DNA from: Bernardetia sp963719525
GTDB taxonomy: Bacteria; Bacteroidota; Bacteroidia; Cytophagales; Bernardetiaceae
Direction of reading: 5' to 3'
DNA length: 64,000 nucleotides
Assembly (NCBI GenBank): GCA_963719525.1
Contig: CAVRCG010000004.1
Location: 2,232,001 to 2,296,000, forward strand
Of this stretch, positions 27,276 to 36,520 are shown in pieces. The translations under genes were made by a program, and so were the position numbers. The number at the start of each line of letters is the position of its first letter. Positions within the stretch are counted from its first letter, which is position 1. The notes under the pieces are model-generated. The model was given only the letters and a program-made list of their open reading frames with translations. It searched no databases and had not been told where the DNA came from.

Positions 27276-28351
27276 CATTATTTGACAATATATATAAAGG
27301 CAAGAAAGTATTTGTTACTGGTCATACTGGGTTTAAAGGCTCTTGGTTGTGTCTTTGGTTGCAAATGTTAGGAGCTGAAGTGGTTGGCTATTCTCTTCCT
27401 TTAGACACAACAAATGAAACTAGCAAACATTTCCAGTCATTAGACCTTAGTTGCGAAAATCATTATAATGATATTTGTGATACAAAATCATTAAGTCAAG
27501 TCATAAAAAAGGTAAAGCCAGAGATTGTTTTTCATTTAGCAGCACAGTCCCTTGTAAGAGAAGCATATATTCAACCCATATCTACTTTTCAAACTAATTT
27601 GATAGGTACTCTGAATTTGTATGAGGCTTGTAGCAAAGCTGATTCTGTAAAGGTTATTGTTAGTATTACTACTGATAAAGTATATCAAAATAATGAGTGG
27701 AATTGGGGATATTGAGAAATAGATAGACTAGGAGGTGCTGATCCATATAGTGCATCTAAATCTTGTGTGGAAATAATGACTCAATCTTATCGTAAGTCTT
27801 TTTTAAAAGATAACAAAATCCTTTTGGCTACTGCTAGAGCAGGAAATGTAATTGGAGGAGGAGATTGGGCTAAAGATAGGCTGATTCCTGATGTAATAAA
27901 GGCATATCAAAACGAAGACACTATAGAAATACGAAATCCTAATGCAGTCAGACCTTGGCAACATGTACTTGAATCTCTTACAGGATATTTATTGTTAGGT
28001 CAAAAATTACTACAAAACGAAGTATCTTTCGCAGATAGTTGGAATTTTGGTCCTAGTGATGAAGATACTATTTCTGTAAAAGATGTTTTGAGTAAAATGC
28101 AAGTCTATCTACCCAAAGTAAAAGTAAGGTATGGAAATGCTGAATTTTCTGAATCTCAACTGCTCAAATTGGATTGTAGTAAAGCCAAAAAAGAATTAAA
28201 ATGGAATGCTTTATGGAATATAGAAGATACTATAAAAAGTACTGTACTTTGGTACAAAGCATATATTGAAGATAATAAAGTTATATCTAGTCAGCAATTA
28301 AACGATTTTATTCTAAAAGCTAAAAACAATAATGCAACATGGGTAAAGTAA
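27257..28351 (+). pseudogene. rfbG: CDP-glucose 4,6-dehydratase with an in-frame TGA
   Basis: An NAD-dependent extended SDR enzyme converting CDP-glucose to CDP-4-keto-6-deoxyglucose. The Rossmann motif is VTGHTGFKGSWL; the catalytic region has ITTDKVYQNNEW and YSASK (Tyr and Lys). A TGA at 27713-27715 interrupts the frame between NNEWNWGY and EIDRLGGADPYSASK. No base is missing: the same frame continues to 28351. The family normally has Arg at this place (GYRE), so a CGA-to-TGA change, or an AGA-to-TGA change, explains it. Either a real nonsense mutation that would block the whole CDP-sugar branch, or an error. It overlaps rfbF by 19 bp (10 bp if the ATG at 27266 is used). Confidence 0.9.
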
Positions 28352-28365
28352 CATTATTCAACTTT

Positions 28366-28920
28366 ATGGAAACAAACTTGGAAGGGTTATGGGTTATAGA
28401 ACCTAAGCCTTTTGAAGATGAGAGAGGAAGTTTCTTTAGAGTTTTTTGTAAAGAGATGTATGGAGAAGTAGGTTTTGAAGGAAATTTTGTGCAAATTAAC
28501 CAATCCATTAATACAAAGAAAGGAACATTGCGAGGTTTGCATTTCCAATATCCTCCTGTTAGTGAAACAAAACTAGTTAGATGTATTAATGGAAAAGTTT
28601 TTGATGTAGTGGTAGATATTCGTGAAAATTCGCAAACATTTTTACATCATTTTTCAATAGAATTATCTAAAGAAAATCAAAAAAGCTTGCTTATTCCAGA
28701 AGGATTTGCTCACGGATTTCAAACGTTAGAAGATAATTCAGAGCTTATATATCATCATACTAATTACTATTCTCCAGAATCAGAAGGTGGAATAAGGTAT
28801 GATGATCCTATCTTAAATATTGATTGGAAATTAGACTCGTCTTCATTGCAATTATCAGATAGGGATCAATCGTATGATTGGTTAGATAAAACATTTAAAG
28901 GTATTAAAATAGAACACTAA
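28366..28920 (+). CDS. dTDP-4-dehydrorhamnose 3,5-epimerase family protein (RmlC-like)
   Basis: A cupin-fold sugar-nucleotide epimerase acting on 4-keto-6-deoxyhexoses. From the ATG at 28366 it starts METNLEGLWVIEPKPFEDER, as the family does; a start at 28339 would overlap rfbG. Core motifs: INQSINTKKGTLRGLHFQYP (the conserved His is in RGLHFQ), VVDIRENSQTF, LLIPEGFAHGFQTLEDNSEL and RYDDPILNIDW. Because it sits between CDP-glucose dehydratase and a C-methyltransferase, its substrate is probably a CDP-linked 4-ketohexose, not the dTDP form. It could be a 3-, 5- or 3,5-epimerase; the sequence alone does not decide. Confidence 0.88.
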   Translation: METNLEGLWVIEPKPFEDERGSFFRVFCKEMYGEVGFEGNFVQINQSINTKKGTLRGLHFQYPPVSETKLVRCINGKVFDVVVDIRENSQTFLHHFSIELSKENQKSLLIPEGFAHGFQTLEDNSELIYHHTNYYSPESEGGIRYDDPILNIDWKLDSSSLQLSDRDQSYDWLDKTFKGIKIEH

Positions 28921-28938
28921 TAGAACATCAATTAGTTT

Positions 28939-30168
28939 ATGAATTGCAGATTTGACAATACTCCACTTACACAAGAGTTTATTGATTTAGGCTTTAGTCC
29001 TCCTTCAAACTCCTTACTGACTTTTTCTCAACTAAATGAACCTGAAATATATTATCCTCTTAAACTGTATGTTAGCGAAAAAACGTTTTTGGTACAGATA
29101 GAGGAGCATAAAAAAGCTGAAGAAATTTTTAGTGAGGATTATCTTTATTTTTCTTCATTTTCTTCTTCGTGGTTAGAACATTCTAAGAACTATGTGGAGC
29201 AAATGACTCAACGTTTTGAGCTTAATCAACACTCACAAATCATAGAGATTGCTTCAAATGATGGATATTTGTTACAGTATTTCAAAGAAAAAAATATCCC
29301 TACACTAGGTATAGAACCAACACGCAGTACGGCTAACGTTGCTCAACAGAAAGGTATAGAAACTTGGGTAGAATTTTTTGGTGTAGAACTGGCTAACAGA
29401 TTAGCAAAAGAAAACAGAAAAGCAGATTTACTTTTAGGAAATAATGTGTTAGCACACGTTCCAAATATTAATGATTTTGTAGCAGGTTTGAAAATAGCTT
29501 TAAAATCTGACGGAGTTATTACAATGGAATTTCCTCATTTGATGCAATTGATAGAAAATAATCAGTTTGATACCATCTATCACGAACATTTCTCTTATTT
29601 TTCTTTCTTTACGGTTCAACATATCTTTAAAGCTCACAATCTTGTATTATTTGATGTAGAAGAAATTCCTACTCATGGAGGTTCTTTAAGGATTTATGCA
29701 AAGCATTCAGAAGATAGTTCTAAGCCAATATCTCAAAACGTTGAAAAGTTATTGAAAAAAGAGCTTGAAAAGGGTATGAATACGTTAGAATACTATAAAA
29801 ATTTTCAAGAAAAAGTCAATAAAATTAAATATAGTTTTTTGGAGTTCCTACTTGAACGAAAAAAAGCAGGAAAAAAAGTAGTAGCTTACGGTGCAGCAGC
29901 TAAAGGAAATACTTTGCTTAATTATTGTGGAATAAAAAAAGATTTGATTAGTTTTGTCGTTGATAAATCGCCACACAAACAAGGTAAATATTTACCTTCT
30001 AGTCATATACCTGTAGTTTCAGAAGATATTCTTAGAGAAGCAAAACCAGATTTTATAGTCATTTTGCCTTGGAATATTAAAGAGGAAATTATGACACAGC
30101 TTAGTTATGCCAAAGAAGAATGGCAAGCAAAATTTGTTACTACTATTCCACACCTTGAAATAATATAG
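28939..30168 (+). CDS. Sugar-nucleotide C-methyltransferase (TylC/NovU-like)
   Basis: A SAM-dependent three-part C-methyltransferase that adds a methyl branch, normally at C3, to NDP-4-keto-6-deoxyhexoses. The SAM site is VIEIASNDGYLLQYF (with Q before VIE written here as I), the middle has NNVLAHVPNINDF and EFPHLMQLIENNQFDTIYHE (His-Glu-His catalytic region continuing HFSYFS), and the C-terminal domain has VAYGAAAKGNTLLNY. The N-terminal domain of this family usually binds zinc through a CRxC and a CxxC pair. Here they read CRFD and SEKT, so only one Cys is left. It is 18 bp after the epimerase and abuts the aminotransferase. Confidence 0.88.
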   Translation: MNCRFDNTPLTQEFIDLGFSPPSNSLLTFSQLNEPEIYYPLKLYVSEKTFLVQIEEHKKAEEIFSEDYLYFSSFSSSWLEHSKNYVEQMTQRFELNQHSQIIEIASNDGYLLQYFKEKNIPTLGIEPTRSTANVAQQKGIETWVEFFGVELANRLAKENRKADLLLGNNVLAHVPNINDFVAGLKIALKSDGVITMEFPHLMQLIENNQFDTIYHEHFSYFSFFTVQHIFKAHNLVLFDVEEIPTHGGSLRIYAKHSEDSSKPISQNVEKLLKKELEKGMNTLEYYKNFQEKVNKIKYSFLEFLLERKKAGKKVVAYGAAAKGNTLLNYCGIKKDLISFVVDKSPHKQGKYLPSSHIPVVSEDILREAKPDFIVILPWNIKEEIMTQLSYAKEEWQAKFVTTIPHLEII

Positions 30169-31287
30169 ATGAATAAAGTAATGACTAAAAAAATTCCTAT
30201 TAATAAACCTTCCATTACTGACTTAGAGATAAGTTATGTAAACGATGCAATCAGAAACGGTTGGGGAGAAAAGTGTTATGATTATATTTATAAGTTTGAA
30301 AATTTGTTTTCAGCTTATCAGCAAACAAAATTTAGTCTAGCTACTTCATCTTGTACTGGTGCAATTCATTTGGCATTGATGGCAATGGGAGTTGAAGCTG
30401 GGGATGAAGTTATTGTTCCTGAAAATACATGGATAGCAACTGCTGAACCTATATTGTACATAAGTGCAAAGCCTGTTTTTGTAGATGTGTTGAGAGATAC
30501 TTGGTGTATAGATCCTAAAGAAATAGAAAAAGCGATTACACCCAAAACCAAAGCGATTATAGTAGTTCATTTGTATGGCAATGTTTGCGAGATGGACGAA
30601 ATAATGGATATTGCTAGAAAAAACAATCTAAAAGTGTTGGAAGATTCTGCTGAAGGTTTAGGTTCTGAATACAAAGGTAAAAAATGTGGAAGTATTGGTG
30701 ATGCAGGAGTTTTTTCGTTTCATGGAACTAAAACTATTTCTACAGGTGAAGGTGGAATTATAACTACTAATGACGAACAGATTTATGAAAAAGCTAAAAT
30801 ATTAAACGACCATGGCAGAAATCCAAAAGACCTTGAAAATAAACCCTATTGGATGCGAGACTATGGTTACAAATATAAAATGTCTAATTTGCAAGCAGCC
30901 ATGGGTTGTGCGCAGTTGGAGAGAATAGAAGAGTTAGTAGCTAAAAAAATAGTAATCTTCAATCGGTACAAACAAAGTTTTAAAGATATGCCTTTCCAAA
31001 TGAATGCAGAACAGTCGTATGCTAAAAACAGCTATTGGTTGCCTACGATAGTAGTAGAAGAAAATGTAGCCTTTGATAGGGAAAAGTTCTTTGCGTTTTG
31101 TAAAGTAAATAATGTTGATACTCGTCCTTTTTTTTATCCTCTTAGTTATTTGCCTATCTTTGAAACTAAATTAGAAAATAAAGTAGCCTATAGTATTTTT
31201 GAAAGAGGTATAAATTTGCCGAGTTTTCATGATATGACAATAGACGAGATTAAGTTTGTTTGCAATTTATTAATTAATTTTATTTGA
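30169..31287 (+). CDS. DegT/DnrJ/EryC1/StrS sugar aminotransferase
   Basis: A PLP-dependent enzyme converting a keto-sugar nucleotide to an amino sugar. The 372-residue protein has the full family pattern: SSCTGAIHLALMAMGVEAGD, EVIVPENTWIATAEPIL, VLEDSAEGLGSEYKGKKCGS and the PLP-lysine segment FSFHGTKTISTGEGG (Lys near 188), then NDHGRNP and MSNLQAAMGCAQLE. The closest feel is perosamine/4-aminotransferase type. It starts one base after the stop of the methyltransferase, so it is likely to act in the same CDP-sugar branch, giving a 4-amino or 3-amino C-methyl sugar. The ATG at 30181 (MTKKIPINKPS) is an alternative start. Confidence 0.92.
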   Translation: MNKVMTKKIPINKPSITDLEISYVNDAIRNGWGEKCYDYIYKFENLFSAYQQTKFSLATSSCTGAIHLALMAMGVEAGDEVIVPENTWIATAEPILYISAKPVFVDVLRDTWCIDPKEIEKAITPKTKAIIVVHLYGNVCEMDEIMDIARKNNLKVLEDSAEGLGSEYKGKKCGSIGDAGVFSFHGTKTISTGEGGIITTNDEQIYEKAKILNDHGRNPKDLENKPYWMRDYGYKYKMSNLQAAMGCAQLERIEELVAKKIVIFNRYKQSFKDMPFQMNAEQSYAKNSYWLPTIVVEENVAFDREKFFAFCKVNNVDTRPFFYPLSYLPIFETKLENKVAYSIFERGINLPSFHDMTIDEIKFVCNLLINFI

Positions 31288-31294
31288 AATTATT

Positions 31295-31942
31295 TTGAAA
31301 AAAGAATTAGTAATTTGGGGTGCTACTGGGCAGTGTATAGTTTTAGAAGAATTTCTGAAAGAAGAATACAATATTATAGCATTATATGATAAAAATGCAA
31401 ATATCGAATCACCTTTTAGTAATGTTCCGATTTATCATTCTGAAATGGAATTTTTAAATTTATGTTTATCAAAAAATAAATTGTATTTTATTGTAGCAAT
31501 TGGAGGAAACAATGGCGAAACTCGTAGAATGATCTCCGAAAAACTTGAATCAATTAATATAATTCCTATAACTGCAATTCACCCAAAAAGTAATATTGCG
31601 AGTAATGTGAAAATTGGAGCTGGATGTCAAATTATGATGAATGCTACAATCGGCGCAAGAACAGTATTGAAAAATTACTGTATAATTAATACATCTGTAA
31701 ATATAGACCACGAGTGTGTTATTGAAAAAGGCGTTCATATCGGACCGAGTGCAGCTTTAGCAGGTTGTATTTATGTAAAAGAAAATACCTTTATAGGAAC
31801 TAATGCAACTATATTACCAAGATTGCAAATTGGTAAAAATGTTACTGTAGGTGCAGGAGCAGTTGTGGTTAAAAATGTTAATGACGATTGTATCGTTGTT
31901 GGTAACCCAGCTAAAATAATCAAAACGTTAAAAACTAATTAA
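31295..31942 (+). CDS. NeuD/PglD-like sugar O- or N-acyltransferase
   Basis: A left-handed beta-helix acyltransferase. The N-terminal Rossmann-like part (ELVIWGATGQCIVLEEFL, where the usual GAGG is replaced by GATG) is followed by hexapeptide repeats (IASNVKIGAGCQIMMNATIG through VGAGAVVVKNV and GNPAKIIK), with the catalytic His in NIDHECVIE. PglD and related enzymes N-acetylate 4-amino-6-deoxy sugars, and its position 7 bp after the aminotransferase fits that role. The frame begins with TTG at 31295 (TTGAAAAAAGAA); no ATG is available at a sensible place. Acetyl-CoA is the likely donor. Confidence 0.85.
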   Translation: MKKELVIWGATGQCIVLEEFLKEEYNIIALYDKNANIESPFSNVPIYHSEMEFLNLCLSKNKLYFIVAIGGNNGETRRMISEKLESINIIPITAIHPKSNIASNVKIGAGCQIMMNATIGARTVLKNYCIINTSVNIDHECVIEKGVHIGPSAALAGCIYVKENTFIGTNATILPRLQIGKNVTVGAGAVVVKNVNDDCIVVGNPAKIIKTLKTN

Positions 31943-31945
31943 AAT

Positions 31946-32678
31946 ATGAATAAAGAATTTGAAAAAGAAAAGGAAAACAATATTAAATTGCAAGGTGCAG
32001 ATAAAGAAGTAAATTCAGCTTGGTATTAATTTTCTTACCAAAACTGCTACCTATAAATACTCATATAATTTCTCTTGGTTAGGACGACCTGTTATACAGT
32101 TTCCACAAGATATAGTTGCTCTACAAGAAATTATTTGGCAAGTCAAACCAGATTTGATCATAGAAATGGGAATTGCTCACGGTGGTTCTCTCATTCTTAG
32201 TGCTTCTATTTTGGAACTTCTTGGAGGAAAAGGAGAAGTGTTAGGCGTAGATATAGACATTCGAGAGCATAACAAAGTAGAAATAGAAAAACACCCAATG
32301 TCCAAACGAATTACTATGATTGAAGGTTCTTCTATTGATACTGCTATTATTGATCAAGTACGTGAGTTTGCAAAAGGTAAGCAAAAAGTGCTAGTAATAC
32401 TAGATTCTAATCATACCCACGAACATGTTTTAGGAGAACTCAATGCTTATGCTGATTTAGTTAGTGTCGGAAGTTATTGTATCGTTTATGACACCGTAGT
32501 AGAAGATATGCCTGCTGACTACGATTGGAGTCCTCGCCCTTGGGGTAAAGGTAACAACCCTAAAACTGCAGTTTGGGCATTTCTCAAAGAAAATGATAAC
32601 TTTGAAATAGATAAATCTATTCAAGATAAACTATTGATAACAGTAGCTCCTGATGGCTATCTGAAAAGAATAAAATAA
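31946..32678 (+). pseudogene. Cephalosporin hydroxylase/CmcI-like methyltransferase (frame interrupted)
   Basis: A SAM-dependent O-methyltransferase-like family (named after CmcI) common in polysaccharide loci. The N-terminal 27 residues from the ATG at 31946 end at a TAA (32027-32029); the rest reads in the +1 frame, starting INFLTKTATYKYSYNFSWLG, RPVIQFPQDIVALQEIIW, then the SAM-binding region IIEMGIAHGGSLILSASILE and VLGVDIDIR, and the typical ending YDTVVEDMP and WGKGNNP. One extra base near 32019-32026 (CAGCTTGGTATT) explains the break; a two-base loss is the alternative. It probably methylates a sugar hydroxyl in the glycan. It follows the acyltransferase by 3 bp. Confidence 0.82.
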
Positions 32679-32690
32679 GTATCCCAAATA

Positions 32691-32873
32691 ATGTTTGAAT
32701 CTTTAGTGAGTAGAGGTATTCCTACTTTCAATAGACCTAACTATCTTAAAAAAGCAATCGTATCTGCTCTACAACATACTTATCAGAACCTTGAAGTTAT
32801 CTGTCGCACTACAAAAAAACAGATTAATTATGTCGGTCTTGCTTTTGGCACTGACATTATTTTAACTACTTAG
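32691..32873 (+). pseudogene. Truncated family 2 glycosyltransferase remnant
   Basis: The first 36 residues (VSRGIPTFNRPNYLKKAIVS, then ALQHTYQNLEVI) are the N-terminal strand and helix of a GT2 enzyme. The similarity ends exactly where VSDN-type nucleotide-binding residues should follow; the remaining 24 residues are unrelated and the frame stops. No continuation of the enzyme is found in any frame downstream, so this is a deletion or recombination scar, not a simple frameshift. The following 200 bp (to 33080) hold no gene. Confidence 0.75.
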
Positions 32874-33080
32874 GTCAGTACTGATGGGATGAATCCAAAG
32901 ACGACATCCGAAGAACAGCGTAGCTAATTTGAGATGTGCCCTAATAAGTATTATATTGCTGTTAATTTAAAAAAGTCAATATGTAAATCATTGGATTCAT
33001 TATTTCTATATTCTTTATCGTACATTTATATTTATAGACCTTTATTTTTTTATAATATATTATAAAACTGTTTCATTCAA

Positions 33081-34064
33081 ATGAATATATTACAAATAGG
33101 TATGCCCGTTTATAACGGAGAAAAATTTGTAGCACAAGCAATTGAGAGTTTAATAAACCAAACATTTCAAGACTGGCAATTACTAATCTCAGATAATTGC
33201 TCATCAGATAGCACATATAGCATTTGTGAAGCATATACTAAAAAAGATAAAAGAATTACCTTAGTTCGTCAAAAAGAAAATATTGGCGCTCTTTTAAATT
33301 TTCGCTATCTTATTGAAAGGGCAGAAACTAAATACTTTCTATGGCTTGCTGCTGATGATGTAATCAGACCAACTTTTATAGAGAAAGTCTTATTAGGGTT
33401 TAGAGAAGGCAAAGAAATAGGTTTTTGTTTTTCAAATATAGAAAATACAGACTCTTTTGGAAGAGTTATAAGGTCTTATCCATCTTTTAAACTTTTTGCC
33501 CACGATAATAAACACATACAGATACTAAATTTTATATTAAGTCCAGAAGTCATGGGCAAAGCTAACTTATTTTATAGTATGCTTAATCTTCATTCTTGTA
33601 AAGAGTTCATATTAAATTTTCTTGAGAGAAAAGATTTGGCAGATTTTGATGACATGGTAATGGTGTTCGGTTTATTGTGTCGAACAAATTTTAATATAGT
33701 TGATGAGGTGCTTTTTGAAAAAAGAATTGTTCGGTTAAATGATTCGGAAGATACTATCAATACGATAGATATATTCAATCCAAATATTAATGGGGTTATA
33801 TTGCAGGAGGATGGAAAACTCTTTTTACAAAAATTACAAGCTATTGCAAATGGTACTGCTTATTATGATTTTGTTTCTAGTTTGGTAGCATATAGACAAA
33901 GTCTCAATTTGGATATTGATGATATGAAAAAAAACGAAGAAATTAAGATTGAAATTATCAATACTCTTAATGAGCAAATTAATTCTACCTTGCAAAGTGT
34001 AAGTTATAGAATAGGCAGAATTATAACATATCCTCTTAGGAAAATAAAATATATATTTAAGTAA
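33081..34064 (+). CDS. Family 2 glycosyltransferase
   Basis: An inverting GT-A transferase, 327 residues. N-terminal motifs: IGMPVYNGEKFVAQAIESLI, NQTFQDWQLLISDNCSSDST and the DxD-like metal site LAADDVIRP. The acceptor and linkage cannot be told from sequence. The C-terminus ends SVSYRIGRIITYPLRKIKYI, a basic amphipathic helix nearly repeated in the GT2 gene at 41294-42211, which probably docks the enzyme on the inner membrane. It replaces, in position, the truncated GT2 remnant just upstream. About 250 bp of AT-rich sequence without a gene separates it from the next gene. Confidence 0.9.
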   Translation: MNILQIGMPVYNGEKFVAQAIESLINQTFQDWQLLISDNCSSDSTYSICEAYTKKDKRITLVRQKENIGALLNFRYLIERAETKYFLWLAADDVIRPTFIEKVLLGFREGKEIGFCFSNIENTDSFGRVIRSYPSFKLFAHDNKHIQILNFILSPEVMGKANLFYSMLNLHSCKEFILNFLERKDLADFDDMVMVFGLLCRTNFNIVDEVLFEKRIVRLNDSEDTINTIDIFNPNINGVILQEDGKLFLQKLQAIANGTAYYDFVSSLVAYRQSLNLDIDDMKKNEEIKIEIINTLNEQINSTLQSVSYRIGRIITYPLRKIKYIFK

Positions 34065-34321
34065 TTTCTATGATTATTGTAAAACTTATAGGTAGTTTAG
34101 TCAACTAAATGTTCAAATATACTGTAGTCAAAGCTTTATTTATCTAATAGAATGTATTTTTAAAATTAGATATTTCCTTTTTTACTGATAAATTAGTCAA
34201 AGAAAATGTTACCTATATATCATTGTAGAGTACAAAAGAAAGAATACTATTCAAGAAAATTATCTATCACACAAGCTTATTTATCAGTACGAATTTGTTT
34301 GAAAACATTGGAAACTAAAAA

Positions 34322-35254
34322 ATGGATAAAAATTCAAAAATATACATTGCAGGACATACAGGTATGGTAGGAGGAGCAGTCAAAAAACTTCTTCAACAAG
34401 AAGGCTACACCAATCTTATCTATGCAACTAGTAAAGAATTGGATTTGACAGACACAATCCAAGTAAAATCTTTTTTTGAAAAACACAAACCTGAATATGT
34501 GATTTTGGCTGCTGCAAAGGTAGGAGGAATACAAGCTAATATTGATAATCCTGCTGTTTTTTTATATGATAATTTGGCTATCCAAAACAATATCATTCAT
34601 CAGGCTTATTTGAATGGAACAGAAAAGTTAGTTTTCTTGGGAAGTTCTTGTATTTATCCAAAAGAATCTCCTCAACCTATGAAAGAAGAATATCTTTTGA
34701 CAGGAAAATTAGAACCTACAAATGAAGGATATGCACTTGCCAAAATTGCAGGACTGAAAATTTGTCAAATGTATTATAGACAGTACGGTTTCAAAACAAT
34801 TTCTTTGATGCCTTGTAATTTGTATGGAGAAGGAGATAGCTTTGACCTCAAACATTCACATGTTTTGTCTGCTTTAGTAAAGCGTTTTTCAGATGCAGAA
34901 ACACAAAATGCAGAAAGTATTACACTTTGGGGAACAGGAATTGCTCAAAGAGAATTTATGAATGTAACAGACTGTGCCAAATCTGTTCTTTTTATGATGG
35001 AAAACTATACAGATTACGACCAATTTATTAATGTTGGGTGGGGAGAAGATATTTCTATCAAAGATCTCGCTCATCTTATAGCTAACAAAGTAGGCTATCA
35101 AGGAAAAATAGAATGGGATAGTTCTAAACCAAATGGAATGCTCAAAAAATGTATGGACGTAAATCGTATGAAAGAAATGGGTTTTGTGCCAACTATTGAT
35201 TTAGAAGAAGGTATTGACCAAATGATTAAAAGTTATCAAAAATCTTTATCCTAA
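34322..35254 (+). CDS. fcl: GDP-L-fucose synthase or GDP-colitose synthase-type reductase
   Basis: An NADPH-dependent SDR epimerase/reductase acting on GDP-4-keto-6-deoxymannose. The 310-residue protein shows IYIAGHTGMVGGAVKKLLQQ (nucleotide site), LAAAKVGGIQANIDNPAVFL, LGSSCIYPKESPQPMKEEYL (Ser), the YALAK Tyr-Lys pair and MPCNLYGEGDSFDLKHSHV. All are standard for Fcl/WcaG. A GT11 fucosyltransferase two genes on supports GDP-L-fucose as product. However, the intervening His-type DegT enzyme resembles ColD, which pairs with the homologous ColC, so colitose is an alternative. The GDP-mannose 4,6-dehydratase is not in the window. Confidence 0.9.
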   Translation: MDKNSKIYIAGHTGMVGGAVKKLLQQEGYTNLIYATSKELDLTDTIQVKSFFEKHKPEYVILAAAKVGGIQANIDNPAVFLYDNLAIQNNIIHQAYLNGTEKLVFLGSSCIYPKESPQPMKEEYLLTGKLEPTNEGYALAKIAGLKICQMYYRQYGFKTISLMPCNLYGEGDSFDLKHSHVLSALVKRFSDAETQNAESITLWGTGIAQREFMNVTDCAKSVLFMMENYTDYDQFINVGWGEDISIKDLAHLIANKVGYQGKIEWDSSKPNGMLKKCMDVNRMKEMGFVPTIDLEEGIDQMIKSYQKSLS

Positions 35255-35326
35255 ATTAACAATCAGTAAAATTTTACTTATCCAGTTTTTTATTAAACGT
35301 ATAAAAACGAAAATAAACACATTTCT

Positions 35327-36500
35327 ATGATACCCTTAATGAAAAATGCTTTTCTGAACGAATATGAAACCAAAAAAGCGTTATCTGAATTTATAATGAA
35401 AGCCGATAGATTGAGTATGCACGACAAATGTGCAGAATTTGAAGTAGAATTTTCCAAAAAACAGGGTTGAAAAAGACGGAATTTTATTCAATAGTGGAGG
35501 AAGTGCAAATTTAGCTATGTTGCAAGCACTCAAAAATTTGGGCAGATTGAAACAAAACGATAAGGTAGCTTTTTCGGCTCTTACTTGGTCAACCAATACG
35601 ATGCCTATTATTCAAATGGGTTTTGAGGCTGTTGCTGTTGATTGTCAGGTTGAAACGTTGAATGTAAGCTCAAAAAATTTCTTAGATACGCTCAAACATT
35701 CTGATATAAAAGCCTTTTTTATTACTAATGTTCTCGGTTTTGTAGATGATATTCACGAAATAAAACGGATTTGTGAAGAGCGAAATATTATTTTAATAGA
35801 AGATAATTGTGAATCTCTAGGAACAAAAGTAGCAAACACAAAAGCAGGTAATTTTGGTATAGGAGCTAGTTTTTCATTTTTTGTAGCTCATCATATGTCC
35901 ACTATAGAAGGTGGAATGGTTTGTACAGACGATGAAGAGTTTGCCGAAATGCTTCGGATTGTACGTGCCAATGGCTGGGATAGAAATCTTACAGCTGCAC
36001 AGCAATCAAAATGGCGCAAAAAGTTTGATATAAAATCAGAATTTGATGCCAAATATACATTTTATGATTTAGGTTATAATCTTCGTCCAACTGAAATTAC
36101 AGGATTCTTAGGTCTATATCAAATGCAGTTTTTGGATAGTAATATTTCTATACGAGAAAAAAATTACCTTACTTTAGAAAAAACGATTCTAAAAAATCCA
36201 GACTTGATTCCGTTAGAGCATGATCACATAGATTTGCTTTCTACTTTTGCCGTTCCTGTAGTTTGTAAAACAGCCGAACTCAGAAAAATGTATCTAGCTC
36301 AATTTTCGGGTGCAGGAATAGAGATACGTCCTATGATTGCAGGGAACATGCAAAAACAACCTTTCTATAAAAAATATGTAGGCAAAGAGTATGATTTGCC
36401 TAATACTGATTTTTTACACGAAAATAGTTTTTATTGTGGAAATTACCCTGAACTTACAAAAACAGATTTAGAAACAATTACAAGTTGTTTGCTAAAATAA
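35327..36500 (+). pseudogene. DegT-family sugar 3-dehydratase-like enzyme, ColD type (frame interrupted)
   Basis: A fold-type I PLP protein in which the Schiff-base lysine is replaced: the motif reads FFVAHHMSTIEGGMVCTDD, with His where aminotransferases have Lys. This is characteristic of ColD and RfbH, which remove the C3 hydroxyl of GDP- or CDP-4-keto-6-deoxyhexoses. The RfbH iron-sulfur cysteines are absent, and RANGWDRNL and GYNLRPTEITGFLGLYQM fit ColD. The first 47 codons (from the ATG at 35327) run to a TGA at 35468; the rest continues in the +1 frame. One extra G in CAGGGTTGA (35464-35466) restores it as SKKQVEKDGILFNSGGSAN. Confidence 0.82.
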
Positions 36501-36520
36501 TAGATTATAAAAAAGAAAAT

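Noticed and set aside
32874..33080. Possible small RNA or tRNA-like segment in the spacer after the GT2 remnant
   Set aside because: The GC-richer part (near 32880-32940) does not fold into a cloverleaf and has no CCA or T-loop signature.
35327..36500. Assignment of the ColD-like gene as RfbH (CDP-sugar 3-dehydrase E1)
   Set aside because: The four iron-sulfur cysteines typical of RfbH/E1 are not present, and the neighbouring enzymes are of the GDP-sugar type.
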